Of a stretch of DNA of 64,000 nt, positions 13,687 to 24,216 are shown in pieces. How positions within the stretch are numbered: the stretch's first letter is position 1; every line of letters starts with the position of its first letter. This DNA is from Archegozetes longisetosus. Taxonomy: Eukaryota; Arthropoda; Arachnida; Sarcoptiformes; Trhypochthoniidae. A model generated the notes under the pieces. That model had not been told where the DNA came from, ran no database searches, and worked only from the letters and a program-made list of their open reading frames with translations. The stretch spans positions 11,832,220-11,896,219 of the forward strand of contig JAEMBT020000001.1 in the NCBI GenBank assembly GCA_018873245.2. The letters run 5' to 3'. The translations under genes and the position numbers were made by a program.

Positions 13687-15039
13687 ATGTGTGACACTCA
13701 TCGCAAATTTCAACGAGTGCATTTTAAAAAAAGCAACTCAAACACATTGGAAACACAAGATGCAAACAATTTTTCAATTTCAAAATCTACGAGTTTAAGT
13801 TCAAGAATATTTCAATATAAAACTAAAACATCAAATACTTTCCTTGAGTCCTCTCCAATCGAAAAGAAAAATATAAGACTCAATTTCAGAGCTGCTTTTG
13901 TTATATTATGTCTGATAGGATTATTAACTCAAGCAATTATATTAATTAACGATTATCTCAAATTTGAGACAAATATAAGCATTTCTTTGGAAAAAAGGCA
14001 GTTCACAGAATTCCCGGGAATCACAATTTGTGTGCCGTATTTCCAATATTTCAATCACACTGAAGCACGAAATATGACTGCACTCGAGCTCTACACGAAA
14101 TCGCAAAATTTGACTTCTGATGATATGTTCAGTTGTATAGTTAATCCTCAATCGATAATTAATAGTAGTGGTATATATGATGTACCATTAAGTTGTTCAT
14201 CTGTATCCCCTGTCATCATATCTACTAATACTGGTTGGTATGACAAGTGTTTTACTTTCTTCAGTCAAATCGATCTGCATTCATATGATCGAAGACATTA
14301 TAGAGTGTTCAGTTTAGATTCAGAAATCATAGTAGAATTTAAGAATAAGTTGAGGGCTATGAAAATCGATTTCAGAATACATCCACCATTTATGGTCCCT
14401 TCTTATGTATTATCAGATCTGATTGAAGTAGAGGAAGGCAGATGGTATAAGTTGTATTTCACCAAAACTATAATAGAATCACTCAAATATCCATTTGAAA
14501 CAGACTGTTCTGATTATGGGTCAGCGACTGAAATGAAACATCCATCTCAAGCTGAATGTTTTCAAAAATGTCTAACTAAACATCGATCAAAGATTTGTGG
14601 CTGTTTACCACAGTTACTTCATGATAGATACTTAATGGATGAACTATCACCCAATGACAAATTCTGTTGCTTTTTCCTCGATACAGATTATGGTACGTGT
14701 AAACGAGCGGTCGAATGTACAAAACAAGACTCTTCTAAAAAACTTTTTGATTATTGCACTAAAATTTGTCCAAAAGGATGTGTTGAAGAAAGTTATACCT
14801 ATCATACAAGTAGTATTAAAGGCATTGATAATGACAGCTTTAAGATGCATATATTTCATAGTAAATTTGTCAATGATATTTATATAATACATTCTCCAAG
14901 TGTTGGTTTGTCTGTATTGGTGGCTAATTTGGGTGGAGTTTTTGGATTCTGGCTGGGATTTAGTATTTTGAACTTCTATGATTGGTCAACTACAGCTTTG
15001 TTATTCGCCATCAAACGAGTGAAGAAAACGATGAGATGA
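13687..15039 (+). CDS. DEG/ENaC (amiloride-sensitive, pickpocket/ASIC-like) sodium channel, intronless
   Basis: A single 450-residue frame with the full family layout. Residues 1-66 are cytoplasmic. TM1 is about 67-90. The family signature follows it as FPGITICVPY (109-118). The extracellular loop has about 20 cysteines, including the block SQAECFQKCLTKHRSKICGC (287-306). TM2 is about 408-432 with the G-x-S selectivity filter (GFS, 424-426, in FGFWLGFSILNFYDW). The acidic residue six positions after the serine is Asp432 where the family usually has Glu. The N-terminal His-Gly gating motif is not evident. These channels form trimers conducting Na+ in sensory neurons and epithelia. Length is at the short end for the family, yet start and stop look natural. 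The lack of introns in a gene-rich-intron neighbourhood suggests a retrocopy or a lineage that lost introns. Polyadenylation signal candidate at 15314-15319. Confidence 0.9.
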   Translation: MCDTHRKFQRVHFKKSNSNTLETQDANNFSISKSTSLSSRIFQYKTKTSNTFLESSPIEKKNIRLNFRAAFVILCLIGLLTQAIILINDYLKFETNISISLEKRQFTEFPGITICVPYFQYFNHTEARNMTALELYTKSQNLTSDDMFSCIVNPQSIINSSGIYDVPLSCSSVSPVIISTNTGWYDKCFTFFSQIDLHSYDRRHYRVFSLDSEIIVEFKNKLRAMKIDFRIHPPFMVPSYVLSDLIEVEEGRWYKLYFTKTIIESLKYPFETDCSDYGSATEMKHPSQAECFQKCLTKHRSKICGCLPQLLHDRYLMDELSPNDKFCCFFLDTDYGTCKRAVECTKQDSSKKLFDYCTKICPKGCVEESYTYHTSSIKGIDNDSFKMHIFHSKFVNDIYIIHSPSVGLSVLVANLGGVFGFWLGFSILNFYDWSTTALLFAIKRVKKTMR

Positions 15040-15721
15040 TTTATACAATTCATATATTTTAAAGAGAAATATAGTTCCTGTAAATTTAACCAATACTCTG
15101 TATTTTTAACAAATTTAAAAATCTATCATAGATCTCTCTATTAATTACAAAGTCTCATAATTAGAATCAAAATTAATGCACCCTGAAAGTATATTTATAA
15201 TCTCATTAACTGTTCGAACAGATTTAAAGTTATTTCGGAATTCTACATTTATTTAAAACAATCATTATTATTGTCTATTAAAATAAATTTCATAAGCTAT
15301 TAAATTTGAATTTAATAAACATATTTTATTGACACAGCACCCAATAATATGGGAATACACGAAATACAAAACTAAATGAATACACGAAAAATTAACAAAG
15401 CGTCAACTTATAAGTAGTGGTATATCAGATATGAATAATAATCAACAGTTACAACCTAATCACAATTACAATCTAACTTTTAAAACAAATTTATAGTCAG
15501 GCTCATTGGGAGAGTAAAGAGTATTAATTAAATTAAATAGCAATCATTTCATCCGCCCGATGAACGAGAAAAAAACCAATCTCATAGCAAAATTCATTAT
15601 TTTCATATTAGTTAGAGGGCGACGAATCTCATGTTTCTATTTTTCCTGCAAGTTGCCATAATACTTTGAGACCTTGAAATGTGAACAAATTATTGAAGGA
15701 TACTAAATAAGCATAACTATA
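15040..15721. other. 3' flank of the channel gene; no gene seen
   Basis: Contains AATAAA motifs near 15290 and 15314. The rest is AT-rich and without recognisable features. Confidence 0.4.
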
Positions 15722-16013
15722 AAGAAACATAAAAATCGAGTGATATATGCAATCGATAGTACTTAATAAGACAAATCGAACTATACCAAATTTTTGGAGC
15801 CACACCCGCCCGTTTAATAGCTACACCCACTTAATTTTTTCCTTTATAATTCATTTCTGAGTGGAAGGAGCATTATAAAAACCAGGAGTCATAAAAAAAC
15901 ATATGACACGTGCAATCGGTAGTGCTAAGTGTTACAAGTAGAACCATATTAAGTTTTCGCAGCCAAGTCCATCCGTTCTCTAACCACGCCTACTTTTGTG
16001 TTTTAAAAAAGAT

Positions 16014-17030
16014 AAATCCGGGCTAATGGGTCTAAAGGGGTTCCCGATCCCCCACCTCCAAGTGTAATACATCATTGAATTCAGTATGTCGAGCTGAACA
16101 TTTTGATACCACACTTGACTACTTCCAACCCGAACCTAACCACTTCTGGCCACCGAGACCTAACCCCCTCGAAAATGGGTAAACCTGGCTTTACCAAGTT
16201 GTAACCCCCAAGCCAAACCTGATTTAAACTGAGGTATAATAGCTTAGGTCGCTTTGCGACCTAACTTATTCTTCCTTAGTTTATATCAAGCTTATTTGGT
16301 TCACGACTCGAGAATCCAGTTTTATCCATTACGATTAGGGTGACCAAGTCAAAAACTGTTAAATGCGGGACAAAAAAATTTTGGCCCCTTATAAAATTTT
16401 TTTAGAGTTTTAATCTGATTGAAGTTACAAATCACAATTTGAAATATAAACTATAGATTTGATTAAGAACTGCACTTTATAAGAGTCACACACGATGTGA
16501 ATGAAAACAAGGTATCAAATAATCGGATTAAAACTCTTTTTATCTAAAATTTCCACATATTTTAAGATAGGAAACGTGTTGACAGCAAATTTGCATTATT
16601 TACATTAAATAAAAATATACAGTGGAAATCTGTTAAGATAAATTTTAAAATACATGACATTTTCCGTCCCGCAAAGGGTGCATACGGTATGCGGGACACA
16701 ACTCTTATATGTGGGACAATCCCGCACAATGCGGTACACTTGGTCACCCTAATTACGATGTACTAAAACAAACAATTACGGATATCTAGAGAACTACTTG
16801 TGATAGTTGATCAAGTGAGATATCAAAATGCTCAGTTCGATGCCTGAGTCTAATGACATATTACTTGGCGTGATCAGCCACTCCTGTCGAGAGTTGTCCA
16901 GAAGTGGTCAGGTACGGGTCGAATGTGGTCAAAAGCGGTATCAAAATGTTCAGCTTGACGAACTGAATCCAATGATGTATCACATTTGAAGGTGGGGGTC
17001 GGAAACCCCTTTAGACCATTAGCCCGGATT
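16014..17030. mobile_element. Inverted-repeat element with about 135-bp arms, itself split by a hAT MITE
   Basis: The left arm (16014-16152) begins AATCCGGGCTAATGGGTCTA. The right arm (16896-17030) ends AGACCATTAGCCCGGATT. They are reverse complements over roughly 135 bases, sharing for example CTGAACATTTTGATACC and ACCACTTCTGG. It lies between copies 2 and 3 of the tandem repeat, so it arrived later. No open frame is left inside. Confidence 0.7.
16336..16751. mobile_element. hAT-type MITE, 416 bp, with perfect 8-bp target duplication
   Basis: The ends are the perfect 14-bp inverted repeats TAGGGTGACCAAGT and ACTTGGTCACCCTA. Direct 8-bp repeats ATTACGAT flank it at 16328-16335 and 16752-16759. 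TAGGG ends and 8-bp duplications are hAT hallmarks. Near both ends the word GCGGGAC recurs, a likely transposase-binding motif. It sits inside the inverted-repeat element and is therefore younger. Confidence 0.9.
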
Positions 17031-17514
17031 CACCCTTTAAAATTAATTTCTGAGTGGGCAGAGCATCAAAAAATCATATGACAAATGTAATTGATAGTAC
17101 TTATTAAAACAAATCGAACCATACAAAATTTTAGGAGCCACGCCCACTCGTTCACTAGCTACTTCCACTTATACATCTTTATACTTTAATTAATTTCTGA
17201 GGAGGAGTATTATAAAATTTGTATGATACATGCAATCGATAGTGCTTTTTGATACAAGTCGAAGTTGATACTAAGTTTCTTGGAGCCATGTCCATCTTTT
17301 ACTATCTAAGCCTATTTTCACTATTCGAATCACATTAACTTACAGTGTCAGATGGGTCCTATGATGACACTCTTGAATAGGGAGATTCAGACAGTAATTT
17401 AGATTTTTAAAGATATTTATTTACATCTTAGTTTAAATCAGATTTATAAATAGCTTATTCGTACCATAATATTATATAAAGATTATTTTTCAAAGCTGGT
17501 TGTGATTAAGAAAA

Positions 17515-17632
17515 GCATGGCTCCAAGAAACTTAGTATGGTTCGACTTGTATCAAAAAGCTCTACTGACGGAATGTATCATATGAATTTTATAATGCTCC
17601 TCCTCCTCAGAAATTAAAGTACAGTCAACCCT
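17515..17632 (-). repeat. Inverted copy of the 15.7-17.3 kb repeat unit
   Basis: Read on the minus strand it contains TTTCTGAGGAGGAGG, GCATTATAAAATTCATATGA, ACAAGTCGAACCATACTAAG and TTGGAGCCATGC, matching the tandem unit just upstream. Confidence 0.6.
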
Positions 17633-17850
17633 CCTTATACCAACACCTCTATAACACGACAACCTCTCAAGTTCTACTTTATCTGATTTTTAAAAATTCT
17701 TACGTTGAAGTTTATATTGTAAAAACCTCTTTAATTCGACACCTCCATACTCCGTAATCCGACAATAGTTTTCTTTTATCTAACATTCATTAGAACCTCT
17801 ACGATTCGACACTGAGGTGTCTATTTAATACACTCGAGATGTGCTTCTTT
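17626..17850. mobile_element. Possible pogo/Tigger-type terminus (fragment)
   Basis: Begins TACAGTCAACCCTCCTTATA and repeats ACCTCT-x-TAA(C/T)-x-CGACA words, similar in style to pogo/Tigger ends (CAGT-x-x-ACCTCC). No second end or transposase was found next to it. Tentative. Confidence 0.3.
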
Positions 17851-17914
17851 GGTTCAAATAAATCATTTCTTCATAGTATAAGATCTTTGCCCAAGCACAA
17901 TTGCTTAAGGTGGG

Positions 17915-17997
17915 CTGTCTTTTGAGGTTAAAATATTGTAACTATCATTAACAACTTCACACTTACTTTTACCGGATTTTTTTTTTGTCGCGAGGTA
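17915..17997 (+). mobile_element. Tc1-derived MITE, terminal fragment
   Basis: Contains CACACTTACTTTTACCGGAT and ends TTGTCGCGAGGTA, the right end of the family. The next base starts a different Tc1 element, and the expected continuation of the MITE end (TAT) resumes after that element at 19635. Confidence 0.7.
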
Positions 17998-19634
17998 CAC
18001 TGCCGCTCATAATTATGGCAAAATTTCATAATGCATAAAAAATTTACTTATTTCTCTATGACTTAGAATTAAAGAACAATTGATATCGCATATATGTACT
18101 ATGTTTATGTCTTCAAAAAATGGATTTAATAAACACCGAACTTTGGTCGTAGTTTGCTTACAGTTTGAATTTTTTTAAAACAATGCGGGTCAAAATTAAG
18201 TGAGTATTTGTGAAAGTATTAATAATGTTAACGAATTTAGCTATAAATTTATGACTATTAATTACTATTGCCTCCGTTCGCTTTGATCACTTCTTCAAGT
18301 CGTTTAGGGGATACTTCCCATCAACCAATCAATGACTTCTTGTCCAATCTGTCCCCAACTTTCAAATAAGGCTTTTTTGAATATAGAAATTGATTTCCGG
18401 CGAGATTGAGATACCGATCTGTTCAATTTATCCCATAAGTGCTCGATTATATTCAAGTCTGGGCTTTTTGTTGGCCATTTAATATATTCGAGCCCATTTT
18501 CCGCGAGTAAATTCTTCACTAAAAGCAAAGTGTGTTTGGGATCGTTATCAGATTGAAAGATAAAATTATCTCTGATTCCTATGCGTTCTGCACTCGCATA
18601 TAGATTGTTATTATTGATTCTACATCAAGTTTACCTTCCATTTTAGTGTTAATTTCGACTAAATTGCCGATACCAGAGGCCGAAACACATCCCCAGACCA
18701 TTACACAAGGCGAGTAATTTACATTTTCCGCATTGTTGTCTTTACTAAACCCTTTATTTCGTTTTTTCTACACTCTAGTTCGTCTTTTCTAGTTAATTAA
18801 CTCGAATTTTGATTCATCTGACCAAATAATTTTATTCCAGAAGCCCAGAGGCGTATTTAAGTATTTCTTTGCAAACGCGCGTCTTTTCATGCGATTTTCA
18901 CCGCTTATAGCCGGTCTCTTGTGTGCGGTTCTGCCAAAATAATGCGTTTCTCTTAATCGCCTTTTAATTTTTGATTCACTGCAATTGATATTTGCAGATT
19001 TCAGGTCTTGATTAATTTCTTTAACTAAAATTCTTCGGTTTTTCGCCAAAGTTGTTAAAATTGTTATCAATTCGCTTTGTTGTAAGTGTTTTCGTCCACT
19101 TCTTGTTAAGTTACCAGCTGTTCCGAAAATTTTTATCTTTTTAACGACTTTATAAGCACGTGAGGGACTGTATCCTATCACTTCGGCTATGGTTTGATAG
19201 GTTTTGCCTTCACTTCTCGTCCTGAACACTCGTAGACGTTCGAATTCAGAAAATTCTCGTAATATGACCATTTTTTCAAGGAATTAGTTTTAAATTAATA
19301 TATTTTGGTTTTAAAATGCTTTACTTTATTCGTATATTGTTCTGTTTAATTTTGAAGAATTGTTAAACGATTTTTATTCACTTTAATTCAGTCAAATAAA
19401 AATATTTCCTTATTAATGATCGCATGAAAAAATCACAAAAAGTTTTTTGATTGCTTATAACTTTACTCAAAATGCGATACTATTTGATATCTTTGTCGTT
19501 CGAATCCTAAATTATGACGCATTAATTTAAGACAAGTTTCGCTAAAATCAACGAAGTAATTCCTTAGTAAATATTCAATCAAAGACAAGATATCGAGTTA
19601 ATTCCTCTTATTTCCATACTTATGAGCGGTAGTG
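17998..19634 (-). mobile_element. Tc1-like transposon, 1637 bp, TA target duplication
   Basis: The ends are inverted repeats CACTGCCGCTCATAATTATG and, reversed, CACTACCGCTCATAAGTATG. TA flanks both ends (17996-17997, 19635-19636). It encodes a decayed DD34E transposase on the minus strand. It inserted at the terminal TA of an older Tc1-derived MITE. Confidence 0.88.
18304..19271 (-). pseudogene. Tc1 transposase (DD34E), inactivated
   Basis: The first part (minus strand 19271-18789, 160 residues) has the paired helix-turn-helix DNA-binding region (TYQTIAEVIGYSPSRAYKVV) and the first catalytic aspartate in WSDESKFELIN, then meets a stop. After a frame-broken stretch the rest continues. The second aspartate is in QSDNDPKHT near 18540, and the final glutamate is in SPDLNIIEHLWD near 18450. 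I count 34 residues between the second aspartate and the glutamate, as in Tc1. The stop and frame changes between 18529 and 18788 mean no working transposase. It ends near MGSIP at 18304. Confidence 0.85.
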
Positions 19635-20088
19635 TATATCTGTGCTTATTTTTAATTTAGATAAATAATATATATACTCCTTTTTATCAATCAGATAAAG
19701 ATGAACCTGTATTATAATGAAGCTAACAACTGCAAACATAATACACGTAAAGATTGTAAACCATGTTTTCTATCTTATAATACCAGTACATTATTATCAT
19801 CAGTCCGAAAATAGACTAACGTTATACTCTTAAAAAGAATAGCTAAAATCTACACTTAAAAGATGTAAATATTATCTATTTCACAATATTTAAAAACTAA
19901 CTGATTAGATTTTGGTAAAGGCTTTTTCTGCAAGCGTTTACTAGAAAAACATTTTGCTTCTCATACAGTTAAGGACAAGTACTGAAATAGTTGGAACAAT
20001 TTTCAAATTACTGAGCATTTGCATCAACTTTATAAATAATTTTATAGTTGTAGTAATTTGAGTGTAATATTGATAACATAAACCCTAA

Positions 20089-20736
20089 TAGAGGAGCGCA
20101 CTTTGAACCAGCGGGTCTGTGCGGGTATCTGCAGGTTTATAGCGGGTGCGGCTTTCCAAATTCTTTCCTTTCACACCTGTACCAAAAACAAACTGTAATC
20201 GAAGCTCTCAAATCAATGGTTGACGAGATAAGTATTGCTCCGATAACAGCTATTACATCGATAATAGAAGATTCTGATATCATGAATGAATGTGTACTTG
20301 ATTTCATTGATTATGAACAAAATATATATCATAGTATTATAGAGGTTGAATATCTAGAAAATAATTTCGACTGTACTCATGGTTTGTTGAAATTTTGGTA
20401 TGAAAATAAGAACAGATTCCTAAACCTAGTGTTATTTCAAAAAAATTAACTATACTAGCAACTAATCTATCCAGTGAGCGAAATTTCAATTGTACTGGAC
20501 TAAATTTAACTGACAGAAAATCTTCAACAGATCCAGAAAACTCGATAAACTGTTACTTATTAGATCAAATCTTAACATTTTACAAAATATAGATTTTATA
20601 CTTAATCATAGTTGATATTTCTATTTACATTCGATTTAATTAAAATGATTTTTGCGGTTATTTGCGAATTTTTGAGGATCATCCGCATGTTTTTTTTACT
20701 GTGGGTGCAAAGAATTTCATAGATGCACACCTCTAA
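20089..20736 (+). mobile_element. hAT element remnant, internally deleted
   Basis: The left edge TAGAGGAGCGCACTTTG and right edge GATGCACACCTCTAA form imperfect inverted ends. Inside are GCGGGT-rich subterminal words and the decayed end of a hAT transposase. No clean 8-bp duplication remains. Confidence 0.5.
20216..20590 (+). pseudogene. hAT transposase C-terminal (dimerisation) fragment
   Basis: After a 77-residue open frame (20216-20449) a shifted reading gives LATNLSSERNFNCTGLNLTD, clearly the conserved C-terminal block of hAT transposases; compare the intact copy at 39389-41242, which reads PATNLSSERNFSAAGLTLTD. Frameshifts and the missing N-terminal three quarters make it non-functional. 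Confidence 0.65.
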
Positions 20737-20956
20737 GTTCAGTATCATGTCTAATCATTTTTTAATGGTTAAACATTGCATTATTTGTTATGAGTGCAAG
20801 TCTTTTAAGCATTTTCAAAAGAAACAACTCATTTCACTACAAGTAGTTTCATGAAGCCCTACATTTTGATCTGAAAATTAAAAGTTGAGTTCGGAATTAA
20901 TCTGCAGAATTAGTTATGATGCATATATCAATGAAAGGAAGACATAACATTTGCAC

Positions 20957-21401
20957 ACAGCGCTGCCAACCATCCATTTTTCGAGGATTCTGTTCAGTTT
21001 TTAAAAATTCCGATAACTGAACAATTTCTGAGTAATATTTTGATAATTTTGAAATATTAATAGTTTAACGTTAAATTCTTAATATAATTGAAAATAACGA
21101 TTAAGACTTATTTTGATTGATATAAGAAGCAGGAAAAGCTAACTTATTTTTTATTAAAAAAAATGATTTAGTTTTAACTGAAATTTGTATTAATTTAAAA
21201 TGTTCAATATCTTGCTTTGATTTCGCTTAAAATATTGTTAATAATACTGAATTGCTTAAAGCTGCGAGATCAGTAAAGAAATATTCAATCAAAAATAGAC
21301 ATATTTTTGCAATGACTTGAGTTCAAATTTTTTAATATGTATGAATGTCCCCTTTGATATTTTTGTACAGCTTTGACTCGAACAAAGGTTGGCAGCGCTG
21401 T
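20957..21401. mobile_element. MITE with 15-bp inverted ends
   Basis: The ends ACAGCGCTGCCAACC (20957-20971) and GGTTGGCAGCGCTGT (21387-21401) are exact reverse complements, 445 bp apart overall. The inside is AT-rich without coding. The flanks TTTGCACA and TTTCTACC match at only 5 of 8 positions, so hAT membership is possible but unproven. Confidence 0.7.
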
Positions 21402-22068
21402 TTCTACCCGATTCAATCCTTTGTCCTTTTTTACCATTATTTAGTATTATAAAAATTTAAACTCTGGAATTCTGTAGCTTGATTCGAGTAGCAAAATGAT
21501 CGGCCACCTAATTATTAAACTTATCAGCTATACCTTCTATCGAAAAGTTCGCATGTGCATTTTTCTCATTAAAAAACTTCTATGCTCTTTAGAAATGATA
21601 ATTATAACAAATGTGTACATCGGTTTCATGACTTCTAATTGTTTGTACTGATCAATAGTATTACAGATCTTAGAATATTTATATTAATTATAGAGTTGCG
21701 CTATATTTAAATCTTTGGAACACATAAATATCGAACGTCTAAATGTAGAAGATCATTTTAGAAACCAAATAAATAGCTTGGAGAGCACTAGATCTTACTT
21801 AAATCTGAGTGAATTAGTTTGTGAAAATAGTGAGAGAAAATTAATGTTGTAAGACATTCTGGAATGGGTGTTGCGGTACCGACTTTATCTATAATTACTG
21901 TACGTGCACATGTCCCAGAGTAGAGTAATAGAAATTGAGTTTCATCATTAAGTTTGAGTTTCTTTATTGCTAAAATCAATAGATTGTAGCGTAGTTTTAT
22001 TTCAATATTTAATAACTTTTAAGTTGAAAGAATCAACTCTTAAATGAACCTAACCCTCACTTAATTAT
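21402..22068. other. Downstream flank of GH48 gene, no clear gene
   Basis: A minus-strand AATAAA signal (plus-strand TTTATT at 21996-22001) is a likely polyadenylation site for the GH48 gene. A plus-strand stretch near 21840-21930 reads RHSGMGVAVPTLSIITVRA in one frame. It may be a lone exon or chance, and I could not assign it. Confidence 0.4.
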
Positions 22069-24015
22069 TTATTCAAAAAGTATACTGTATGCTCCCATTG
22101 CAAGTGCAACATCTGCCTGAGCCCAGAAACGATGGTAATTGAATGTTGGAACTGCTCCTCCATTGAGATAAGCCTCAACTTTTTTAAAGTCTGGATCTTT
22201 CTTGTAGAATGATCTGATAGAGAGAAAAGTTGAATTGGAAGAGATTGGGTCACCATTTGGCATTTTTCCACTCCAACCCGAAGGTACATAAACTGGTTCG
22301 TGGAAGCGCTTATAGTCACGTCTTTCCTCTTTTACAGAAACTCCATGAGAGTCAACGTGAGTCCAAATTCCATCAAGAAGTGCCTTCGCAGTAGTCTTGG
22401 CTTGATTATTATTGGATTTAGCTGCATAGTAGGAAAGAGTGCGGGCTAGAGCAGCAGTAGTTCCGACGTCTTGTGTTGAATCCACAATAGTGACATGAAG
22501 ATTAGGACTTCCACTAACCGCTCCACCACTGAAAGCAGAGGGTACACCATTCCAGTTGAGAGTTGATGGAATTTGATAGTTAGCACCAGAGGCCTTGGTA
22601 TGCTTGAGTACCCATTCGACCCACTTGTCGAGTACTTTCTTAGCTTTTGAGTCTCCGGTCACGTAATAGTATTGAGCCAATCTGTCGAGTGACCAGACCT
22701 GCATGCCAAACCAATTATTGGATGGCGGGTCATGATAGACGGGCTCCCAATCATAGAACATACCATAAAACGTGCTTGAAGTCAGATTACTCGGAGGTGT
22801 ATCGTATCGGCCGTTCCATGTATTTGTAGCTCCACCAGCTATAGCGCCTTCTGCTGTTTGTAGCCATTCATAGAACTCGACTTGTCTCTCAAGACTCTTA
22901 GTCCAGTCCTCGACAGCTGATGAACCTTTAGGTTTCATTGTGGATTCGTGTACTAAAGCATAAGCAGCCAATGGATTCTGATAACCGAAATGAGCCGCGC
23001 CATCTCCTATACGCCAGGCCCAGCCCGCGCTCGTGTCCAGAGCTCCACCCCACGCATAATACCACGATAGCAGATAGTGAGCACTGTCTTTACCATTACC
23101 ACCTGGGCATGAGTTACGATTTGTACAGCCACCGACCTTTTTGAAATATTTATCAAAGAGTGCATAGCGCAAATAATCGCCTAATTTGCCAGCTTTCTCC
23201 AAGGTTGATGAAATCGAGCTCAACTTATTATCTTTTTTAGCCCAAACAGCTGCCCAGTAAGCGCCCTGAATAGCACGCGCGTCAGCATCAGGTGCGGCCG
23301 TGAATTTCCATTGTTTGGCATAATTACTGTCTTTGATAAACAAGTCCAAAAAGCCATTTTTACCTCCATACTTAAAGCTATCGCAAGTCGGCTGTGGAAT
23401 AGTTCTCCAAACAGACTCTTCAGGTCCGCGCTGGTATGTGTTTATATAAGACGGTCCCTTATGACTCGGTCCTCCTTCACAAACTCCCGGAGCGTTACCA
23501 AAACCATAGACATTGTCTACATCTTGCAACCAGTGCATACCATATATATCAGATGTTCCGTAAGCGCTGGACAACTCTTGAGCAAGTGGATCGTGTCCTA
23601 CTGGGACACCTGTTTCAATGGGTGACGGATATCCATTTGGAGTGTCTTGTTCTGCAGCAAAGGTGGCCGGTTTCTCGGGTTTGTAGAAGCTATTAGTGGG
23701 TTGATCGGCATGAGTTGGAATCATCCATTTCTCCATTATACCCCAGGCTTTGTTAAAACTGCTGTAATCTTTGGTGAAATGTCCATGCATTGCTTCCAAC
23801 CAAATATAATAACTGTAAGCTTCAGAAGTAGTTTGATGACCGTGATCTGGAGCCTCGACCATCAATGTCTCAATGGAATGATAAGGAACCCCTTCAGGCG
23901 AGAAATATCCTCCTCCGTGAATCTTCTTGTATTGATCAAGAAATCTTTGTTGCATCGGTCCGGCTGAGTAGGTCTGAGCCGTCCAAACAATTAAGATAAG
24001 TATTGGTAATTTCAT
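22069..24015 (-). CDS. Glycoside hydrolase family 48 enzyme (secreted)
   Basis: A single uninterrupted coding exon of 648 residues covers the whole GH48 catalytic domain. A signal peptide (MKLPILILIVWTAQTYSA) leads in, and there is no dockerin or carbohydrate-binding domain. The family's conserved start is clear: LMVEAPDHGHQTTSEAYSYY (51-70), with Glu65 in the position of the bacterial catalytic acid. APDADARAIQ (241-250) holds aspartates matching the region of the proposed base. Other family blocks are WLQDVDNVYGFG, GWAWRIGDGAAHFGYQNPLA and FNYHRFWAQADVALAMGAYS. In bacteria GH48 enzymes release cellobiose from cellulose chain ends; the beetle members studied are linked to chitin. Animal GH48 genes are usually explained by ancient transfer from bacteria. 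The coding region is visibly less AT-rich than its flanks. A TATA box and a probable 75-nt intron in the 5' leader show it is organised as a host gene. Substrate cannot be decided from sequence. Confidence 0.93.
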   Translation of the reverse strand: MKLPILILIVWTAQTYSAGPMQQRFLDQYKKIHGGGYFSPEGVPYHSIETLMVEAPDHGHQTTSEAYSYYIWLEAMHGHFTKDYSSFNKAWGIMEKWMIPTHADQPTNSFYKPEKPATFAAEQDTPNGYPSPIETGVPVGHDPLAQELSSAYGTSDIYGMHWLQDVDNVYGFGNAPGVCEGGPSHKGPSYINTYQRGPEESVWRTIPQPTCDSFKYGGKNGFLDLFIKDSNYAKQWKFTAAPDADARAIQGAYWAAVWAKKDNKLSSISSTLEKAGKLGDYLRYALFDKYFKKVGGCTNRNSCPGGNGKDSAHYLLSWYYAWGGALDTSAGWAWRIGDGAAHFGYQNPLAAYALVHESTMKPKGSSAVEDWTKSLERQVEFYEWLQTAEGAIAGGATNTWNGRYDTPPSNLTSSTFYGMFYDWEPVYHDPPSNNWFGMQVWSLDRLAQYYYVTGDSKAKKVLDKWVEWVLKHTKASGANYQIPSTLNWNGVPSAFSGGAVSGSPNLHVTIVDSTQDVGTTAALARTLSYYAAKSNNNQAKTTAKALLDGIWTHVDSHGVSVKEERRDYKRFHEPVYVPSGWSGKMPNGDPISSNSTFLSIRSFYKKDPDFKKVEAYLNGGAVPTFNYHRFWAQADVALAMGAYSILFE

Positions 24016-24036
24016 TTTTATAAATGAAATATTGAC

Positions 24037-24111
24037 CTACAAGTTAATTAATAACTTATTAAATCTCTCTAATAATAAATATTCTGTTTTGAACAAGTTT
24101 CAATGTTTTAC
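24037..24111 (-). other. Probable intron in the 5' leader of the GH48 gene
   Basis: On the minus strand TTGGAG is followed by GTAAAACATTG (donor at 24111) and the stretch ends AATTAACTTGTAG (acceptor at 24037), 75 nt. It lies between the TATA box and the ATG. Inferred from splice signals only. Confidence 0.45.
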
Positions 24112-24216
24112 CTCCAATACAAGGCTTATTTTCTCAATCGCTTTATTTAATTAGTCACTTAAACAATAAAGCAAATTAAGGATTGAATCAAATTGCAGCA
24201 AAACAAATCAAAGTCC

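Larger units (their letters stand above)
15722..17320. repeat. Diverged tandem repeat, unit about 150-165 bp, interrupted
   Basis: Four copies in the same orientation share TTTCTGAGTGG, GCATTATAAAA, GCAATCGATAGTGCTT, CAAATCGAACCATAC and TTGGAGCCACGCCCA. They lie at about 15722-15846, 15848-16000, 17035-17190 and 17190-17320. Copies 2 and 3 are separated by the inverted-repeat element at 16014-17030. A fifth, inverted copy lies at 17515-17632 and a weaker relative at about 55030-55230. This may be a satellite or a transposon tail. Confidence 0.65.

Noticed and set aside
16562..16747. Minus-strand 61-residue frame
   Set aside because: It lies wholly inside the hAT MITE and its inverted end; it is not a gene.
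21840..21979. Frames on both strands around GGTACCGACTTTATC that look conserved
   Set aside because: No family could be recognised and no flanking exons were found.
22647..23967. Several plus-strand frames of 60-106 residues
   Set aside because: They are shadows on the opposite strand of the GH48 gene, caused by its lower AT content.
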